This document shows, one piece after another, positions 60,656-64,000 of a stretch of 64,000 nt of DNA. The position numbers and the translations under genes were made by a program. Each line of letters opens with the position of its first letter. Within the stretch, counting starts at the first letter, position 1. A model generated the notes under the pieces. The model saw only the letters and a list, made by a program, of their open reading frames with translations, was not told the DNA's origin and did no database searches. This stretch comes from Palleronia pelagia (GTDB taxonomy: Bacteria; Pseudomonadota; Alphaproteobacteria; Rhodobacterales; Rhodobacteraceae): NCBI RefSeq assembly GCF_900110115.1, contig NZ_FOCM01000003.1:372001-436000 (forward strand), in the 5' to 3' direction.

Positions 60656-61890
60656 AGCTTCTCCAGCGCCTCGGAGAAGAAGCCTTCGCTGCCGAAATTG
60701 CCGGATTTTAGCGTGATGGCGATGTCGTGCCCGTCCGAGGTGGCGAAACACCACGGCACGCCCGGGGCGATCTCGGGGCCGATCTCCAGCCGCGCGACGC
60801 CGAGCGCCTGCGTCACGGCGCCCGAGGTCTCGCCGCCGGCCACGACGAAGCGGCGGGCGCCGCTTTCGCGGGCCGCGCGGGCGCATCGGGCCAGCGCCTG
60901 TTCCACGATCTCGCCCGCTTGCGCCGTGCCCAGCTTGTCCTGCGCGGCGCGGACCTCGTCCGGCTCGGCCGTGGCGTAGATCAGCGGCGCGTCGGCCAGG
61001 TCCTGCGCCACCAGCCAGTCGAGCGCGGCTTGCGGTCCGTCACTGTCCAGCGTCAGCGGGTCGAGCTTGAATTTCGGCCCGTCATAGGCCGCCACCTGCT
61101 TGCGCGTCATGGCCGAGCACGAGCCCGACAGGATCACCGCGCCCGCGTCCGGGGCGGTCGGCGCGGGTGCCTCGGCCTCATCGCCGATCAGGTCCGCCGC
61201 GCGGTAGAGGTCGGGCAGGGGCGCGGCCACGGCGCTACCGCCGGTCATCAGCCCGAAGTCGCGGCAGGCGGTTGCGATGGTGGTCAGGTCCTCGTCGGCG
61301 ACGGCATCCACGATCACGTGGGGCGGCGCGTCGGCCAGTGCCGCGCGCAGCGCGTCGGCGCCGCGCGCCACGGTCAGACGGTCGACGAGGCCCACGTCCT
61401 GTTTCACCTGCGGCGCGAGCAGCCGCACCAGGTTGCTGTCGCGCATGGGCGTCAGCGGATGGTCCTTCATCGGGCTTTCGGCCAGCGGTTGTTGCCCGAC
61501 GAAAAGATTGCCCATGAAGATCGACCGCCCGTTTTCGGGGAAGGCGGGGCAATAGACGGTCTGCGTGGCGCCGACCCGGTCCATCAGCGCCTCGGCCACG
61601 GGGCCAATATTGCCCTTGTCGGTGGAATCGAAGGTCGAGCAGTATTTCCAGAAGAACCGCTCGGCCCCCGCCTCTCGCAACCAGTCCAGCGCCGCGAGCG
61701 CCTGGGACACCGCGTCCTCTACCGGCGCGGTGCGGATCTTCAGCGCGATGACCTCGAACGCTGCCGCATCCTCGGGCGGGCCGTCCGGCACGCCGATGCG
61801 CAGGCTCACGCGCACGCCGGACCGGGCCAACAGCCCGGCCAGGTCGGTCGCGCCGGTGAAGTCGTCGGCGATGCAGCCGAGGACGGTCAT
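60652..61890 (-). CDS. otnK: 3-oxo-tetronate kinase (DUF1537 family)
   Basis: A 412-residue four-carbon acid-sugar kinase. The N-terminal substrate domain opens MTVLGCIADDFTGATDLAGL, then KYCSTFDSTDKGNIGPVAEA. The C-terminal nucleotide domain has AVILSGSCSAMTRKQVAAY and FVVAGGETSGAVTQALGV. The family was shown to phosphorylate 3-oxo-tetronate at O4 in threonate/erythronate breakdown. The start overlaps the ltnD stop, and the stop overlaps the otnC start, so it is tightly coupled. Confidence 0.9.
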   Translation of the reverse strand: MTVLGCIADDFTGATDLAGLLARSGVRVSLRIGVPDGPPEDAAAFEVIALKIRTAPVEDAVSQALAALDWLREAGAERFFWKYCSTFDSTDKGNIGPVAEALMDRVGATQTVYCPAFPENGRSIFMGNLFVGQQPLAESPMKDHPLTPMRDSNLVRLLAPQVKQDVGLVDRLTVARGADALRAALADAPPHVIVDAVADEDLTTIATACRDFGLMTGGSAVAAPLPDLYRAADLIGDEAEAPAPTAPDAGAVILSGSCSAMTRKQVAAYDGPKFKLDPLTLDSDGPQAALDWLVAQDLADAPLIYATAEPDEVRAAQDKLGTAQAGEIVEQALARCARAARESGARRFVVAGGETSGAVTQALGVARLEIGPEIAPGVPWCFATSDGHDIAITLKSGNFGSEGFFSEALEKL

Positions 61891-62786
61891 GATTTCCCCG
61901 GCAGATCGAGCCCCGCGTTGCGGGCGTAGACCTTGACCAGTGCGGCGTCATCCTCGCGCCCCAGCCCGGAACCTTGGGCGGCCAGCCATTGCTGCAGGGC
62001 CGCCGCCGTCACCGGCGCGCCGAACTTGGCCGAATGCGCCACGTCCAGGCAGATGCCCAGGTCCTTGGGCCAGATGTCCACGGCCGAAAGCGGGGTGTAA
62101 TCGCCCGCGACCACGTGGGGCACGCGGTTTTCCAGCACCCACGAGGTGCCCGCGCATTGCGGGATGATCTCGGCGAATTTCTCGGGGCTGACACCTTGCG
62201 TCATGCCGAAGGTCAGCGCCTCGGCCATGCCCGCCAGGTTGATGCCCACCAGCATCTGGTTGATCGCCTTCATGGCCGAGCCGGGGCCGGCCTCGTCGCC
62301 TAGCTCGTAGACCTGGCTTGCCATGGCGTCGAGGCAGGGGCGCGCTTTGTCGAACGCGTCGGGCGTGCCCGAGGCCAGCACCGACAGCTCGCCCTTGGCG
62401 CTGCGCTGCGGCCCGCCCGAGATCGGCGCGTCGAGGTAGAGGCAGCCGGCCTCGTGGCACTTCGCCTCCATCTCGCGGGCGAAGTCGGGGGCGACGGTGG
62501 CGCAGGACATGACGACCGTGCCGGGCTTCAGATGCGGCACGATCCCGTCGTCGCCGAACAGCACCGTCTCGGTCTGCGCGGCGTTGATGACGACGCTGAT
62601 GACGACGTCGCAGTTGCCCGCGACATCGGCCATGGCGCCCTCGGCCCCGCCCTCCGAGACGAAGCGCGCCATGCTGTCGGGGTTGATGTCGAAGCCATGG
62701 ACCGTGTGGCCCGCCCGCAGAAGCGACGAGGCCACGCCGTATCCCATGGAGCCCAGGCCGATGACGGCGGCGGTTTGGGTGGTCAT
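61887..62786 (-). CDS. ltnD: L-threonate dehydrogenase
   Basis: A 299-residue beta-hydroxyacid dehydrogenase. The Rossmann motif is AVIGLGSMGYGVASSLL. VVISVVINAAQTETVLFGDD is, as I recall, characteristic of LtnD. DAPISGGPQRSAKGEL is the substrate loop, and the catalytic Lys lies in GPGSAMKAINQMLVGIN. It oxidises L-threonate to 2-oxo-tetronate with NAD+, which OtnI then isomerises. It overlaps otnK and lies 12 bases after denD. A GarR-type role is possible but the DUF1537 kinase next door favours LtnD. Confidence 0.88.
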   Translation of the reverse strand: MTTQTAAVIGLGSMGYGVASSLLRAGHTVHGFDINPDSMARFVSEGGAEGAMADVAGNCDVVISVVINAAQTETVLFGDDGIVPHLKPGTVVMSCATVAPDFAREMEAKCHEAGCLYLDAPISGGPQRSAKGELSVLASGTPDAFDKARPCLDAMASQVYELGDEAGPGSAMKAINQMLVGINLAGMAEALTFGMTQGVSPEKFAEIIPQCAGTSWVLENRVPHVVAGDYTPLSAVDIWPKDLGICLDVAHSAKFGAPVTAAALQQWLAAQGSGLGREDDAALVKVYARNAGLDLPGKS

Positions 62787-62798
62787 ATCGTGTCCTCC

Positions 62799-63767
62799 TC
62801 AGGCGGCGGGCTTGTCGTCTTCCAGGTAGTAGCGGACGTTGTCCTCGAAGCTGTCGTCGGCCTCGAGCCCCAGCGCCAGCGCCTTGTCGGCGTGGATGTC
62901 GAAGCGCCAGCCGGTGACGATGGACTGGATCGCCGGGTCGTCCTCGAACTTGATGAGCTTTGCGGGTTCCGGTCCCGCGACGGCGGTCATCGCGTCGATC
63001 ATCTGGCGGATCGACCAGGTGCGGCCCGGCATCTGCATGACGTGGTTCTTGCCCATGTCGGCGCGTTCGACCTCGGCGATCTTCACCAGATTCTCAACGC
63101 ATTGCCGCAGGCTGAGATAGTAGTGCAGGAAGTCGTCGCCCACGGGGCAGACGGCCTCGACCCCGTTCAGCGGTTCGCGGATGATCGACGACATGAAGGA
63201 CGACGCCGCGCGGTTGGGCTTGCCGGGCCGGACCGAGATCGTGGGCAGCCGCACGCCGCGCCCGTCGATATAGCCCTTGCGCGAGAAGTCGTTCAGCAGC
63301 AGCTCGCCCGCCGCCTTCTGCGCGCCGTAGCTGGTCTGCGGGTTCAGGAAGGTCTGGCCGGTGATCGGGTCGTCGACCTCGCCGCCGTAGACGGCGATGG
63401 ACGAGGTGAAGACGACGACCGGGTTGGTGCCCAGCTTGCGGCAGCGTTCGAACACATTCCAGACGCCGAAGAGGTTGATGTCGTAGCCGGCCTCGAACTC
63501 TTCCTCGGCATGGGCCGACACGACCGCGGCCAGCAGGTAGACCACGTCGGTGTCTTCGGTCAGGCAGGCCGCGATGCTGTCGGGGTCGGTGATGTTGCAG
63601 CTGGCATAATCGACCGCGACCTTGCCCGCGTCGATCTGGGGCGGATCGTTCACGTCGGCCAGGGTGATCTTGTCGATGCCCTTGCCGCGCATGGTGCCGC
63701 GCTGGGCGAGCTTGGCGCCGAGCCGGTTGCCGACAACGCCGCCGCCGCCGATGATCAGGATGTTCAT
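62799..63767 (-). CDS. denD: D-erythronate dehydrogenase
   Basis: A 322-residue extended SDR with the Rossmann motif IIGGGGVVGNRLGAKLAQRG (5-24), the Ser of VVFTSSIAVYGGEV and YxxxK in SYGAQKAAGELLLN. RGVRLPTISVRPGKPNRAAS is typical of DenD, which oxidises D-erythronate to 3-oxo-tetronate and so bypasses OtnI. A strong site (GGAGGAG) lies before the ATG. It overlaps the PfkB kinase stop by four bases. The C-terminal part (TGWRFDIHADKALALGLEAD) is complete. Confidence 0.88.
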   Translation of the reverse strand: MNILIIGGGGVVGNRLGAKLAQRGTMRGKGIDKITLADVNDPPQIDAGKVAVDYASCNITDPDSIAACLTEDTDVVYLLAAVVSAHAEEEFEAGYDINLFGVWNVFERCRKLGTNPVVVFTSSIAVYGGEVDDPITGQTFLNPQTSYGAQKAAGELLLNDFSRKGYIDGRGVRLPTISVRPGKPNRAASSFMSSIIREPLNGVEAVCPVGDDFLHYYLSLRQCVENLVKIAEVERADMGKNHVMQMPGRTWSIRQMIDAMTAVAGPEPAKLIKFEDDPAIQSIVTGWRFDIHADKALALGLEADDSFEDNVRYYLEDDKPAA

Positions 63768-64000
63768 GTGTCTCCTCCCTCGAAAATCTGGGGCACCAGG
63801 GCGCCCGTGTGTTGGATGACGCCGCCCGCCAGCCCCATGGCCGAGGCCGCAGCCGTTTCCAGGTCGGCGCCCGTGGCCAGCCCGGCCAGCAGCCCGGCGG
63901 CGAAGCTGTCGCCCGCCGCCGTGGTGTCGACGGGCGTGACGGGTTGCGGCGACAGCGTGCGCTCGCCCGTGGCCTTGGACCACAACGTGATGGGACCTTC
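63764..64000 (-). CDS. PfkB-family sugar kinase, C-terminal part (cut by window edge)
   Basis: Only the last 78 residues are visible. The PfkB signature 2 with the catalytic Asp is complete: PVTPVDTTAAGDSFAAGLLA. Members include 2-keto-3-deoxygluconate kinase and ribokinase. With a UxaA dehydratase in the same operon, a 2-keto-3-deoxy-aldonate kinase is the natural guess, but the substrate half lies outside the window. Its stop overlaps the denD start (ATGA), so it is upstream in the same operon. Confidence 0.85.
   Translation of the reverse strand, partial: EGPITLWSKATGERTLSPQPVTPVDTTAAGDSFAAGLLAGLATGADLETAAASAMGLAGGVIQHTGALVPQIFEGGDT

Noticed and set aside
1-64000. tRNA, rRNA, CRISPR arrays, insertion sequences, phage or plasmid origin genes
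   Set aside because: Looked for on both strands by eye in all intergenic spaces and gene products; no cloverleaf, spacer array, transposase or integrase was seen.

Overview
The window reads as a chromosomal segment of an alphaproteobacterium of the Rhodobacter/Roseobacter group (Rhodobacterales). It is visibly GC-rich with long open antisense frames. It carries a Rhodobacter-type porin, a petP/petR-like regulator pair, the xseB-ispA-dxs operon, the ftsE-ftsX-plsC block and TRAP transporters. I see no rRNA, tRNA, CRISPR array, insertion sequence or phage gene. Only one gene-free stretch exceeds 300 bases (19633-19967), and it holds a helically phased GTGC repeat.

Bases 1 to about 44550 are mostly housekeeping. 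In order they hold: leuS (cut by the left edge); a glycosyltransferase; a DUF3576 lipoprotein; a small secreted protein and a porin, each with its own terminator; yggS; an L,D-transpeptidase; ribA with a degenerate N-terminal domain; an orphan OmpR-type regulator; xthA; a CnoX-like thioredoxin; a Lon-substrate-domain protein; a Trm112-like protein; a UbiH-type hydroxylase; an amidase; a DapC-like aminotransferase; ftsK; dps; lolA; an EamA transporter; ilvE; petP-petR; an HDAC-family deacetylase; xseB-ispA-dxs; a 1-Cys peroxiredoxin behind a CtrA-like box; a TrkH/TrkA potassium system; an epimerase-like protein; a frameshifted topoisomerase IB; amn; another EamA transporter; HU; mtgA; a GST; queG; an App1-type phosphatase; a zinc-ribbon membrane protein; and ftsE-ftsX-plsC. 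A dispersed hairpin plus 24-base core element recurs four times in the intergenic spaces.

From about 44560 to the right edge lies an accessory catabolic region for acid sugars. One half is a TakP-like TRAP operon read leftward: dctP, a terminator hairpin, dctQ, dctM, a phytanoyl-CoA-dioxygenase-like oxygenase, two dehydrogenases and an EamA carrier. A GntR/FCD regulator is divergent from it and is followed by a fumarylacetoacetate-hydrolase-family enzyme. Perfect TTGGTATACCAA-type palindromes lie twice in the divergent promoter region and once upstream of a 2-hydroxyacid dehydrogenase 8 kb away, which defines a probable local regulon.

The other half, also read leftward, is one tight operon: a PfkB kinase (cut by the right edge), then DenD, LtnD, OtnK, OtnC, a UxaA-type dehydratase, OtnI and a split transketolase. 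DenD/LtnD/OtnI/OtnK/OtnC match the known route from D-erythronate and L-threonate to dihydroxyacetone phosphate. UxaA and the PfkB kinase suggest a second branch through 2-keto-3-deoxy acids. The oxygenase, the split transketolase and the dehydrogenase/hydrolase pair have no obvious place in the known route, so this region is the best candidate for undescribed biology.
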